This document shows, one piece after another, positions 1 through 8,499 of a stretch of DNA of 64,000 nucleotides. Numbering within the stretch: position 1 is the stretch's first letter; each line of letters starts with the position of its first letter. Location of the stretch: assembly GCF_030814115.1 (NCBI RefSeq), contig NZ_JAUSUP010000001.1, positions 682,001 to 746,000 of the forward strand, in the 5' to 3' direction. Both the position numbers and the translations under genes were made by a program. Below the pieces are notes generated by a model. The model searched no databases, was not told the origin of the DNA, and was given only the letters and a program-made list of their open reading frames with translations. Source of the stretch: Alkalibacillus filiformis. Lineage in GTDB: Bacteria > Bacillota > Bacilli > Bacillales > Alkalibacillaceae.

Positions 1-417
1 ATGTTCGTCGAATAGTTTTTGTAGTTGTTGTACAACTTCTACTGGTGTTGAGCTTTCGACTTCGTGACGTTCAATCATTGTTACGATCTTCCCATCTTTC
101 ATTAGTGCAAATGATGGTGAAGATGGTGGGAAACCTTCAAAATAACTTCTTGCTTGCTCTGTTGCTTCACGATCTTGACCAGCGAATACTGTTACTAAAT
201 GATCTGGACGATAATCATAATGAACGGCGTTAGCTGCAGCTGGACGCGCAACTCCACCAGCACAACCACAAATTGAGTTAACGGCAACTAAAGTAGTACC
301 TTTACGAGTTAATGCCTGATCGACTTCTTCAGGTGTTGTTAACTCTTCGTAGCCTGCATCTGTTATTTCTGTTCTTGCTTGATTGACGAAATCTTGCATA
401 TAAATGTTAAAATCCAT
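1..417 (-). CDS. brxB: Bacilliredoxin BrxB/YqiW family (3' end outside window)
   Basis: Small thiol-disulfide protein that removes bacillithiol from S-bacillithiolated proteins in the cytosol. The 139 visible residues contain the family CGC active site (residues 50-52, context NSICGCAGG), followed by a thioredoxin-like segment with an AGQDREAT stretch. The start is the ATG at 417, preceded by AAAAGGAG. The family is about 145 residues long, so only a few C-terminal codons are cut off by the window edge. It lies just downstream of the bkd operon but behind a hairpin terminator, so it is probably transcribed on its own. In B. subtilis the homologue YqiW is also near bkd. CGC is the known family motif; the substrate role is inferred from the family. 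Confidence 0.9.
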   Translation of the reverse strand, partial: MDFNIYMQDFVNQARTEITDAGYEELTTPEEVDQALTRKGTTLVAVNSICGCAGGVARPAAANAVHYDYRPDHLVTVFAGQDREATEQARSYFEGFPPSSPSFALMKDGKIVTMIERHEVESSTPVEVVQQLQKLFDEH

Positions 418-506
418 GGCGCATGGCTCCTTTTATTTAATATTACCATAACTAATCATATCAACATTTCTGACATGTTTCAAATTGTCTGCAGTGACAT
501 GTAATG

Positions 507-556
507 AAAAAGCTGCCTTGAACCATCATAAATTTTGATGACAAGGCAGCTTTTAT
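507..556 (-). terminator. Rho-independent terminator of the bkd operon
   Basis: A 13-bp inverted repeat (AAAAGCTGCCTTG at 508-520 and its complement at 542-554) encloses a 21-nt loop. It lies 10 bp past the bkdB stop and is followed by Ts on the minus strand. Confidence 0.85.
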
Positions 557-565
557 TCTATTTTA

Positions 566-1852
566 TTAGTAAATAGAAGTATTTTCTTCAGACATGTTCT
601 CTAAAATTTCTTTAACACGCTGTAAGAAGTTACCGCAAATTAAACCATCTAGAACACGGTGGTCTAATGATAGACATAAGTTCACCATATCACGTGGGGC
701 AAACATACCATCAATGTATACAGGGCGTTTCACAATTGATTCAACTTGTAAAATGGCAGCTTGTGGGTGATTAATAACACCCATCGATTGAACAGAACCG
801 AATGAACCTGTATTGTTCACTGTGAACGTGCCACCTTGCATATCATCATTTGTTAATTTACCATCACGAGCTTTCGTTGCAAGTTCTACGACGTCTTTTG
901 CGATTCCCTTTACGCTCTTATCATCAGCATGTTTAATAACAGGAACAAATAATTGATCATCACTAGCTACAGCAATTGATAAATTAATATCTTTCTTTTG
1001 AATGATTTTATCCCCTGCCCACATGCTGTTTAGCTGAGGGTATTCTTTTAACGCTTGTGCGACAGCTTTTACGAAAAACGCAAAGTACGTTAATGAGTAA
1101 CCTTCTTGTTGTTTAAATTCATTTTTCTTACTGTCACGGAACTTAACTAAGTTCGTAACATCAACTTCAACTGTCATCCATGCGTGTGGAATTTCAGTCT
1201 TCGATTTAACCATATTTTGCGCAATGGCTTTACGCACACCAGAAACCGGAATTTCCACATCACCTGGTTGTGCACTTGCTGCAGGCTGACTAGATGGAGC
1301 CTTAGGTGCCTGTTGAGCTGGTGCAGCAGGTTGTTCTGATTGAGCAGACTCTGCTTTTGGTGCTTCTTCTGCTTGTGGAATTTCACCAGATTCAATGATT
1401 TTCTCTAGATCTTTACGCGTAATACGGCCTCCTTTACCTGAACCGTTCACTTGATTTAGGTCAATATCATTCTCTTGAGCAAGTTTTAAAACTGCTGGTG
1501 AATAACGTTTTTTCATTGGTTGGTCTTCATCAGACTGCTCACTAGAAGTCGTGCTTTCCTCTTTTTCAGTTGATGTTGAAGGTTGTTCTCCTGATTCTTC
1601 ACTTGAACCGCCTTCAGTTTCCATATAACAAATTAAACCGCCGACTTCTATAGTGTCTCCTTCTTGCGCGACAAGTTCTTTAATAGTTCCTGTGAACGAA
1701 GAAGGGACTTCAGCGTTTACTTTATCTGTCATTACTTCTGCAATTGGGTCGTACTTATTGACTTGATCGCCAACTTGTACTAACCATGAACTAATCGTAC
1801 CTTCAGTTACACTCTCACCTAACTGAGGCATCGTTACTTTTTCGACCGCCAT
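566..1852 (-). CDS. bkdB: Branched-chain alpha-keto acid dehydrogenase E2 (lipoamide acyltransferase)
   Basis: E2 core of the branched-chain keto-acid dehydrogenase complex; transfers the branched acyl group from lipoyl-lysine to CoA, feeding branched fatty-acid primers and valine/leucine/isoleucine breakdown. 428 residues: N-terminal lipoyl domain (about 1-80) with the lipoylation lysine K44 in TDKVNAEVPS; an acidic/Ser linker; a peripheral subunit-binding domain (about 115-155); an Ala/Pro/Gln-rich flexible linker (about 160-195); and the CAT catalytic domain with the HxxxDG motif near residue 395. The start ATG follows AAAGGAGG. It is the last gene of the operon, 35 bp after bkdAB, with a strong terminator behind it. 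Length and domain order are normal for the family. B. subtilis gene order supports bkd rather than pyruvate dehydrogenase. Confidence 0.93.
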   Translation of the reverse strand: MAVEKVTMPQLGESVTEGTISSWLVQVGDQVNKYDPIAEVMTDKVNAEVPSSFTGTIKELVAQEGDTIEVGGLICYMETEGGSSEESGEQPSTSTEKEESTTSSEQSDEDQPMKKRYSPAVLKLAQENDIDLNQVNGSGKGGRITRKDLEKIIESGEIPQAEEAPKAESAQSEQPAAPAQQAPKAPSSQPAASAQPGDVEIPVSGVRKAIAQNMVKSKTEIPHAWMTVEVDVTNLVKFRDSKKNEFKQQEGYSLTYFAFFVKAVAQALKEYPQLNSMWAGDKIIQKKDINLSIAVASDDQLFVPVIKHADDKSVKGIAKDVVELATKARDGKLTNDDMQGGTFTVNNTGSFGSVQSMGVINHPQAAILQVESIVKRPVYIDGMFAPRDMVNLCLSLDHRVLDGLICGNFLQRVKEILENMSEENTSIY

Positions 1853-1887
1853 TCCTGTTTACCTCCTTTTATTACGAAATAAACGAA

Positions 1888-2871
1888 TTAAAATTCAGCT
1901 AATTCGCGCATTGCCTTCTCTAGTTTATCAGGGTTAAGCATGAAGTATTTCTCCATTGTTGGTGCATACGGCATAGACGGCACATCTGGTCCAGCTAGTC
2001 GTTGAACTGGAGAGTCTAGATCAAACAGACAATTTTCCGAAATGATCGCAGATACTTCACTCATAATGCTTCCTTCTTTGTTATCTTCAGTTACAAGAAG
2101 TACTTTACCTGTTTTCTTTGCCGCTTCAATAATCGCTTCTTGATCTAACGGATAAACTGTACGTAAGTCTAAAATATGTGCTGAAATGCCTTCCTCTGCT
2201 AATTTTTCAGCTGCTTCTAAAGCAAAGTGAACGCATAAACCGTAAGTAATGATTGTAATATCATCACCTTCACGCTTAACGTCAGCTTTACCGATTGGTA
2301 ATACGTAATCATCTTCTGGTACTTCACCTTTAATTAAACGGTAAGCGCGTTTATGTTCAAAGAATAATACAGGATCTTCGTCACGAATCGCCGCTTTAAG
2401 TAATCCTTTAGCATCATAAGGAGTTGAAGGCATTACGATCTTCAAGCCTGGCTGATTAGCAAACACAGCTTCTACTGATTGTGAATGATATAATGCACCG
2501 TGAACGCCACCACCATAAGGAGCGCGAATAACCATTGGACAGTGCCAATCATTATTAGAACGATAACGGATACGAGCTGCTTCGGAAATGATTTGGTTAA
2601 CAGCTGGCATAATGAAATCGGCAAATTGCATTTCAGCAATTGGGCGCATACCATACATAGCAGCACCAATACCAACACCTGCAATCGCAGATTCTGTCAG
2701 TGGTGTATCTAGAACTCTTGCTTCACCAAATTGGTCATGCAAACCATCTGTTGCTTTAAATACGCCACCTTTTTTACCGACGTCTTCACCAAGAACAAAT
2801 ACTTTATCATCACGTTCCATTTCCTCTTGCATTGCCTTTGTTATAGATTGAATATAAGACATTACAGGCAT
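1888..2871 (-). CDS. bkdAB: Branched-chain keto-acid dehydrogenase E1 beta subunit
   Basis: Beta subunit of the thiamine-diphosphate E1 component; with BkdAA it decarboxylates branched 2-keto acids. 327 residues, full length. The N-terminal pyrimidine-binding transketolase fold carries the VFVLGEDVGKKGG signature, and the C-terminal transketolase domain ends near PTMEKYFML. The ATG at 2871 follows GGGAGGGG, which lies inside the 3' end of bkdAA; only 2 bp separate the two genes, consistent with translational coupling of the two E1 subunits. An alternative in-frame ATG lies three codons downstream. Confidence 0.93.
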   Translation of the reverse strand: MPVMSYIQSITKAMQEEMERDDKVFVLGEDVGKKGGVFKATDGLHDQFGEARVLDTPLTESAIAGVGIGAAMYGMRPIAEMQFADFIMPAVNQIISEAARIRYRSNNDWHCPMVIRAPYGGGVHGALYHSQSVEAVFANQPGLKIVMPSTPYDAKGLLKAAIRDEDPVLFFEHKRAYRLIKGEVPEDDYVLPIGKADVKREGDDITIITYGLCVHFALEAAEKLAEEGISAHILDLRTVYPLDQEAIIEAAKKTGKVLLVTEDNKEGSIMSEVSAIISENCLFDLDSPVQRLAGPDVPSMPYAPTMEKYFMLNPDKLEKAMRELAEF

Positions 2872-2873
2872 AA

Positions 2874-3884
2874 TTATTCCCCTCCCTCTTCAGCATACAC
2901 ATGCTTCAGTGCGTGTTCTGGTTCAGCATACGGAGCGTTTTCAGCTTCATCAGTCGCCTTATTAATCTCATCATCTAACTCTTTATTTAACGCTTCTTCT
3001 TTTTCCTCTGTTAATACGCCAACATCTCTTAAATATTGAGCAAAAGAAATTAAGTTATCTTTCTTCTTCATTTCTTCTAACTCTTCTTCATCACGATAAG
3101 CTTTGTCATTGTCATCACTTGAATGAGCTGTTAAGCGTTCAGTCATTGCTTCAACTAGAGTTGGTCCATCACCATTCATCGCTCGTTCATGCGCTTCTTT
3201 AACGACTTTGTATACTTCTAACGGATCATTTCCGTCAACTTGATATCCTGGCATGCCATACGCAACACCGCGATCTGCTACTGATTTACTTGCCACTTGG
3301 CGTTCTAACGGTACAGAAATCGCGTACTTATTATTTTCTACCATAGTAATAACTGGTAACTTATGAACACCCGCGAAGTTTAAACCTTCATGAAAATCCC
3401 CTTGGTTAGAAGAACCTTCACCTAATGTTACTAATGAGGCAATTTCTTCACCTTCCATTTTAGCTGCTAAAGCAACTCCTACAGCGTGTGGAAGTTGTGT
3501 TGTAACTGGAGATGAACCAGTTAAAATTCTATTTTTCTTCTGTCCAAAGTGTCCTGGCATCTGACGTCCACCAGAGTTTGGATCATCAGCTTTTGCGAAT
3601 GCCGCTAAAAATAACTCTTTTGTCGTCATACCAAAAGCTAATACAACGCCTAAATCACGGTAATAAGGAGCTACATAATCCTTATCACGATTTAGTGCAT
3701 AACTCGCTCCTACTTGTGCTGCTTCTTGACCTTGACAAGAAATAACAAATGGAATTTTACCTGCACGGTTTAAAAGCCACATTCTTTGGTCAATTTTTCG
3801 TGCTAATAGCATCGTGCGGTACATGTCTAACACTTGATCATCTGATAAGCCTAAATCTTGGTGACGATTTTCTACTTTACCCAT
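2874..3884 (-). CDS. bkdAA: Branched-chain keto-acid dehydrogenase E1 alpha subunit
   Basis: Alpha subunit of E1, the thiamine-diphosphate decarboxylase of the branched-chain keto-acid dehydrogenase complex. 336 residues. The TPP/Mg-binding motif is visible as GEGSSNQGDFHEGLN with the closing NN about 30 residues from its start. The phosphorylation-loop equivalent (AHSSDDNDKAYR) is present, as in branched-chain rather than pyruvate E1 alpha. Start ATG at 3884 behind AGGGAGG. Tightly spaced between lpdV and bkdAB. Confidence 0.93.
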   Translation of the reverse strand: MGKVENRHQDLGLSDDQVLDMYRTMLLARKIDQRMWLLNRAGKIPFVISCQGQEAAQVGASYALNRDKDYVAPYYRDLGVVLAFGMTTKELFLAAFAKADDPNSGGRQMPGHFGQKKNRILTGSSPVTTQLPHAVGVALAAKMEGEEIASLVTLGEGSSNQGDFHEGLNFAGVHKLPVITMVENNKYAISVPLERQVASKSVADRGVAYGMPGYQVDGNDPLEVYKVVKEAHERAMNGDGPTLVEAMTERLTAHSSDDNDKAYRDEEELEEMKKKDNLISFAQYLRDVGVLTEEKEEALNKELDDEINKATDEAENAPYAEPEHALKHVYAEEGGE

Positions 3885-3902
3885 AAGTATACCTCCCTTT
3901 AA

Positions 3903-5324
3903 TTAACCATGAATCTGTTTTCCATCAACAGCTAACGCTGCCTCCCCTAACACTTCAGATAACGTTGGATGTGGGTGAATCGTTTCCCCGATCTCCCATG
4001 CTGTAGCATCTAATACCATCGCTAAACCAGCTTCTGAAATCATATCTGTAACATGAGGTCCAATCATGTGAACACCTAAAAGATCCTCATTGTCTTCATT
4101 CGTGATAATTTTAGCAAATCCTTCTTTTTCACCATGTACAAGCGCTTTACCGACAGCTTGGAATGGAAATTTGCCAATCTTAACATTATACCCTTGTTCT
4201 TTCGCTTGCTCTTCTGTCAATCCGACACTTGCCATTTCAGGGTTAGAATAAATACAAGAAGCTACATGATTGTAGTTAATTGGCTCTGGGTTTTCGTTAG
4301 CGATATGTTCAACAGCTAATATACCTTCATGAGATGCAACGTGTGCCAACTGCATGCCACCTATAACATCTCCAATTGCATATATATGTGATTCTTTCGT
4401 TTGGCAATTTTGATTTACTTTAATAGCACCATTTTCGACAACAATGTCCGTATTTTCTAAGCCGATATTATCAACAATTGGTGCTCTTCCAACCGAAACT
4501 AACATACGATCTGCTTCAAACATTTGGTTCTCACCATTAATTTCAGCTTCTACTTTAATACCGTCAGACTGATCAAGTGTGTCCGGTAACACTTTAGCAC
4601 TTGTCACAATGTTAATTCCTTTTTGTTTAAGTGCTTTTTCCGCTTCTTTAACAACATCGTGATCTTCAGTTGGCAAAATTCGATCCATAAACTCGATTAC
4701 CGTTACATCAACACCAAAATCAGCTAACATTGAAGCCCACTCTATGCCGATTACACCACCACCAACGATGACAATAGAGTTTGGTAGCGTATCCATTTGA
4801 AGTGCTTCATCTGATGTCATGACTGTTTCACCATCGATTTCAAGGCCAGGTAGTGTCTTCGGCTTCGAACCAGTTGCGACAATTACATTTTTAGGGACAA
4901 TCATTTCATTCTCTTCACCGTTGTTCATTTCAACTGAAATTGTTCCAGCAGTTGGTGAGAAAATACTAGGTCCTAAAATACGCCCGTGACCTTCAAAAAC
5001 GTCGATTTTACCTTTTTTCATTAATCCTTGAACACCTTGGTGTAGCTGATCAATAATTTGTTGCTTTCGTTCTTGTACTTTAACGAAATTAAGCTTAGTG
5101 TTTTCTGTTTCAACACCATAACTTGATGCATCTTGTGTTTGTTTAAAAACTTCTGCACTTCTTAATAAAGATTTTGACGGAATGCATCCTCTATGTAGGC
5201 ATGTTCCTCCTAGGTCTCCCTTTTCAACCATTGCAACTTTTAAGCCAAGTTGACTTGCTCGGATGGCAGCGACATAACCACCTGTACCGCCACCGAGTAT
5301 GGCAACATCGTATTCTTTGGCCAT
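3903..5324 (-). CDS. lpdV: Dihydrolipoyl dehydrogenase (E3) of the bkd complex
   Basis: FAD flavoprotein that reoxidises the E2 lipoyl group with NAD. 473 residues from the ATG at 5324, chosen because AAAGGAG sits just upstream and the protein then begins with the FAD dinucleotide motif (GGTGGYVAA). The redox-active disulfide is in GGTCLHRGCIPSK. A second NAD-binding GGGVIGIE motif follows, and the dimer-interface HPHPTLSE near the C terminus provides the catalytic His-Glu. It starts 1 bp after the buk stop codon, so it is likely coupled to buk translation. Being inside the bkd operon, it is the dedicated E3 (LpdV) rather than the pyruvate dehydrogenase one. Confidence 0.93.
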   Translation of the reverse strand: MAKEYDVAILGGGTGGYVAAIRASQLGLKVAMVEKGDLGGTCLHRGCIPSKSLLRSAEVFKQTQDASSYGVETENTKLNFVKVQERKQQIIDQLHQGVQGLMKKGKIDVFEGHGRILGPSIFSPTAGTISVEMNNGEENEMIVPKNVIVATGSKPKTLPGLEIDGETVMTSDEALQMDTLPNSIVIVGGGVIGIEWASMLADFGVDVTVIEFMDRILPTEDHDVVKEAEKALKQKGINIVTSAKVLPDTLDQSDGIKVEAEINGENQMFEADRMLVSVGRAPIVDNIGLENTDIVVENGAIKVNQNCQTKESHIYAIGDVIGGMQLAHVASHEGILAVEHIANENPEPINYNHVASCIYSNPEMASVGLTEEQAKEQGYNVKIGKFPFQAVGKALVHGEKEGFAKIITNEDNEDLLGVHMIGPHVTDMISEAGLAMVLDATAWEIGETIHPHPTLSEVLGEAALAVDGKQIHG

Positions 5325-5325
5325 A

Positions 5326-6420
5326 TTAAAACTCCTTTCTATTAGGCATTGAGCGATAAAGCTTAGGCTGCTCTTTACCATTTAACACTCTAATCGTGCC
5401 TTCTGCTAATGCTTCTAGCTCATTTTCACCTGGGAAGGTTAATACGTCTGCGATCCAATCGATGCGTTCTGTTATCTCTTTAACAAAACTTTCGCCATAT
5501 GCTAAGCCGCCTGTCAGTACAATAGCATCCATATTGCCTTTTAATACTGTACTAATACTCCCGATTTCTTTGGCTATTTGATAAGCCATGGCTTCATATA
5601 CAGCCTTCGCTTGCTCATCACCTTGTTCAACTCGTTCTTCTACTTCTTTAGCATCATTCGTTTCAAGGTATGCCACTAAACCACCTTTACCAACTAGCAT
5701 TTTATGAATTTGCTCTTTCGTATATACCGAAGAGAAACATAAATCAACTAATTGACCAGCAGGCACTGTTCCTGCTCGCTCAGGAGAAAATGGTCCTTCT
5801 CCATTTAAACCATTATTGACATCAACGACTTTACCCTTTTCATGGGCACCGACAGTAATGCCACCACCCATATGACAAACGATTAATCGTGTATCTTCAT
5901 ATGGTTTATCTAAAGCTTCTGCCGCTCGTCGTGCAACTGCCTTTTGATTTAGTGCATGAAAGATACTTCTTCGGGGCAATTGTGGAACACCCGAGAATCT
6001 TGCGATATCTTCAAGTTCATCTACGACAACAGGGTCAACGATATAAGAAGGAACATTAACATTACTAGCTATTTCATATGCTAATATTCCGCCTAAATTA
6101 GAAGCATGCTCTCCGTAAAACCCTTCTTTCAAGTCGTGGAGCATCGCTTCGTTAACTTCATATGTTCCGCCTTCAATCGGTTTTAATAAGCCGCCTCGTC
6201 CACAAACTGCATCTAATTTAGATATATTAAATCCTTCATAGTCTAATGCTTCTAATATGACGTCTTTTCTAAATTGATACTGTTCAATAATATTTGAATA
6301 AGTATCTAATTCTTCTGTTTTATGACGAATCGTTCGCTCAATTAAACAGTGTTCATTTTCAAACACGGCGATTTTTGTTGAAGTTGAACCTGGGTTAATA
6401 ACTAAAACACGGTAGTTCAT
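5326..6420 (-). CDS. buk: Butyrate (branched-chain fatty acid) kinase
   Basis: Acetate/butyrate-kinase family enzyme that makes ATP and a branched acid from branched acyl phosphate; partner of phosphotransacylase Ptb. 364 residues. The N-terminal phosphate-binding motif [10 protein letters not shown], the [11 protein letters not shown] nucleotide-binding loop and a late GGLAYGE motif mark the ASKHA fold. Start ATG at 6420 with GGAGG about 13 nt upstream. It sits between bcd and lpdV as in B. subtilis, so branched substrates (isobutyryl, isovaleryl) are more likely than butyrate itself. Confidence 0.92.
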   Translation of the reverse strand: MNYRVLVINPGSTSTKIAVFENEHCLIERTIRHKTEELDTYSNIIEQYQFRKDVILEALDYEGFNISKLDAVCGRGGLLKPIEGGTYEVNEAMLHDLKEGFYGEHASNLGGILAYEIASNVNVPSYIVDPVVVDELEDIARFSGVPQLPRRSIFHALNQKAVARRAAEALDKPYEDTRLIVCHMGGGITVGAHEKGKVVDVNNGLNGEGPFSPERAGTVPAGQLVDLCFSSVYTKEQIHKMLVGKGGLVAYLETNDAKEVEERVEQGDEQAKAVYEAMAYQIAKEIGSISTVLKGNMDAIVLTGGLAYGESFVKEITERIDWIADVLTFPGENELEALAEGTIRVLNGKEQPKLYRSMPNRKEF

Positions 6421-6440
6421 ATTCTTGATGACGCCTCCAT

Positions 6441-7538
6441 TTATTTTCTTCTTGAAATGATGCTATGTTCGTTTTGTAAAAAAGTACTTCTTGTACGACG
6501 AACACTTGCAATACGTTCTTCTGCCATACGGTCAGCAGCAATGTGTGTGGAAATACTATCACGTTTAGATATTTCAAAGATTTTACTCAAGCTGTCATAA
6601 ATAGTATCAATCTGCTTAAATGCACGCTCTTTGTTATAACCATTTAACTCATCAGCAACATTAATGACACCACCTGAGTTAATAACGTAATCCGGTGCAT
6701 ACACAATCCCAGCTTCATGCAGCATGTCGCCATGTCTGTGTTCTGCTAATTGGTTATTTGCTGATCCAGCAATAGCTTTAGCTTTTAACTTCGGAATCGT
6801 TTCATCATTTAGAGTAGCACCTAAAGCACATGGTGCATAAATATCACAATCAACCGTGTAAATATCATCTGGGTCCACAGCTTGAGCTCCGAAATCTTCT
6901 ACAGCACGATCAACAGACTCTTTATTAATGTCTGTAACGATTAACTTAGCTCCTTCTTCGTGTAGATGTTTACACATATGGTAAGCAACATTACCAACAC
7001 CTTGTACTGCAACAGTCTTACCTTCTAATGAATCATTACCAAAAGCTTCTTTAGCAGCGGCTTTCATACCACGGTACATGCCATAAGCTGTAGCTGGTGA
7101 CGGGTTACCAGAAGATCCAAACTCTGGTGAAATACCTGTTACGTAATCTGTTTCCATATAAATATAATCCATGTCATGCTCTGTTGTACCAACATCTTCT
7201 GCAGTAATATAGCGACCGTTCAGTCCTTGAATGTAACGGCCGAAAGCTCTGAACATCTCAGGGTTTTTATCTTTTTTCGGATCGCCAATAATAACAGTCT
7301 TACCGCCACCTAAGTTAAGTCCAGCAGCTGCGTTTTTATATGTCATTCCTTTAGCTAGACGTAAAGCATCGATTACTGCTTCCTCTTCTGAGTCATAAGT
7401 CCACATTCTAGTTCCACCTAATGCTGGTCCTAGCGTTGTGTCATGTAAAGCTATAATAGCTTTTAAACCTGAGTTTTTATCTTGGCAAAATACTACTTGC
7501 TCATAATCGTACTCTTCCATATAAGTAAATAATTCCAT
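6441..7538 (-). CDS. bcd: Leucine/branched-chain amino acid dehydrogenase
   Basis: NAD-dependent oxidative deaminase converting Leu, Val and Ile into their 2-keto acids, the entry step for the bkd complex. 365 residues, usual for leucine dehydrogenase. The Glu/Leu/Phe/Val dehydrogenase signature [13 protein letters not shown] has the catalytic lysine within [18 protein letters not shown], and the Rossmann motif is [10 protein letters not shown]. Start ATG behind AGGGAGG. The C-terminal tail is basic and slightly extended. The operon context supports leucine/valine substrates over phenylalanine. Confidence 0.92.
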   Translation of the reverse strand: MELFTYMEEYDYEQVVFCQDKNSGLKAIIALHDTTLGPALGGTRMWTYDSEEEAVIDALRLAKGMTYKNAAAGLNLGGGKTVIIGDPKKDKNPEMFRAFGRYIQGLNGRYITAEDVGTTEHDMDYIYMETDYVTGISPEFGSSGNPSPATAYGMYRGMKAAAKEAFGNDSLEGKTVAVQGVGNVAYHMCKHLHEEGAKLIVTDINKESVDRAVEDFGAQAVDPDDIYTVDCDIYAPCALGATLNDETIPKLKAKAIAGSANNQLAEHRHGDMLHEAGIVYAPDYVINSGGVINVADELNGYNKERAFKQIDTIYDSLSKIFEISKRDSISTHIAADRMAEERIASVRRTRSTFLQNEHSIISRRK

Positions 7539-7557
7539 TTCATATTCCTCCCTAAAA

Positions 7558-8457
7558 TTAAGATGATGTTAAAGCAAACGCTAAAGAATAAATTTTACTT
7601 TCAGCTGTATCCGCACGTGAAGTTAAAACAATTGGTGCTTTGGCTCCACTAATAATTCCCGCCACTCTTGCATTAGCGAAATAAGTAAATGATTTGTATA
7701 GCGTGTTACCGACTTCAATATACGGACAAACTAAAATATCAGCGCTTCCAGCAACATCTGAGTTTATATTTTTTTCTTGTTTTGACTCTAGAGAAATTGC
7801 ATTATCAAATGCTAAAGGTCCATCGACTGTACAGCCTGAAATCTGGCCTCTTTTTTGCATTTGAGATAATACTGCTGCATCAACAGAAGCTTGCATAGCT
7901 GGGTTTACAATTTCCACCGCTGCTAATGGTGCAACCTTTGGGTTATCATACCCAAGTCGATGCGCTACATCTACTGAATTTTGGATAATTTGTACCTTCT
8001 CTTCTAAATCAGGTGCAATGTTCATCCCAGCATCAGTTAGAAATAAAAGACCATCACGGTTAGGAATTTCAAATAAAGCGACATGTGATAAAATCCTTCC
8101 ATTCCTTAAGCCTGAATTTTTCTTTAAAACGGCTTTTAGGACGATCTTCGTTGCAACATTCCCTTTCATTAAAACATCCGATCGTTCTTCTGAAACTGAC
8201 ATGACTGCTTTTTCAACAGCGTTTTCAACTGATGTAGCGTGGTGTAGCGTAATTCTCTCTTGTTCGAGGTCTAATTCGATTTCATCAGCCGCCTCACGGA
8301 TTAGTTCCATGTTTCCAAAAAGCTTAAATGCCGCAAGATCGCGTTCAACCCCCTCCTTTATCGCTTTCAACGTTTCAACATTAGTTGCTTCTGCTACAGC
8401 AACTGTTTTCTTCTCCTCCATTTGACAGAGGTCATTCACGAGTTGATCTAAGTTCAT
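7558..8457 (-). CDS. ptb: Phosphate (branched-chain acyl) butyryltransferase
   Basis: Converts branched acyl-CoA and phosphate to acyl phosphate for Buk; phosphate acetyl/butyryltransferase family. 299 residues from the ATG at 8457. That start is preferred because AAGGTGAG lies 7-8 nt before it; an upstream ATG at 8475 has no ribosome site and its codons contain this Shine-Dalgarno. Family features include the central [11 protein letters not shown] segment and the C-terminal [17 protein letters not shown]. First gene of the metabolic operon, 42 bp downstream of the bkdR stop. No -24/-12 promoter was found in that gap, so bkdR and ptb may be cotranscribed here. Confidence 0.9.
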   Translation of the reverse strand: MNLDQLVNDLCQMEEKKTVAVAEATNVETLKAIKEGVERDLAAFKLFGNMELIREAADEIELDLEQERITLHHATSVENAVEKAVMSVSEERSDVLMKGNVATKIVLKAVLKKNSGLRNGRILSHVALFEIPNRDGLLFLTDAGMNIAPDLEEKVQIIQNSVDVAHRLGYDNPKVAPLAAVEIVNPAMQASVDAAVLSQMQKRGQISGCTVDGPLAFDNAISLESKQEKNINSDVAGSADILVCPYIEVGNTLYKSFTYFANARVAGIISGAKAPIVLTSRADTAESKIYSLAFALTSS

Positions 8458-8499
8458 TGTTTCTCTCACCTTCATGTTGTATTAATTCTAGTTATTAGC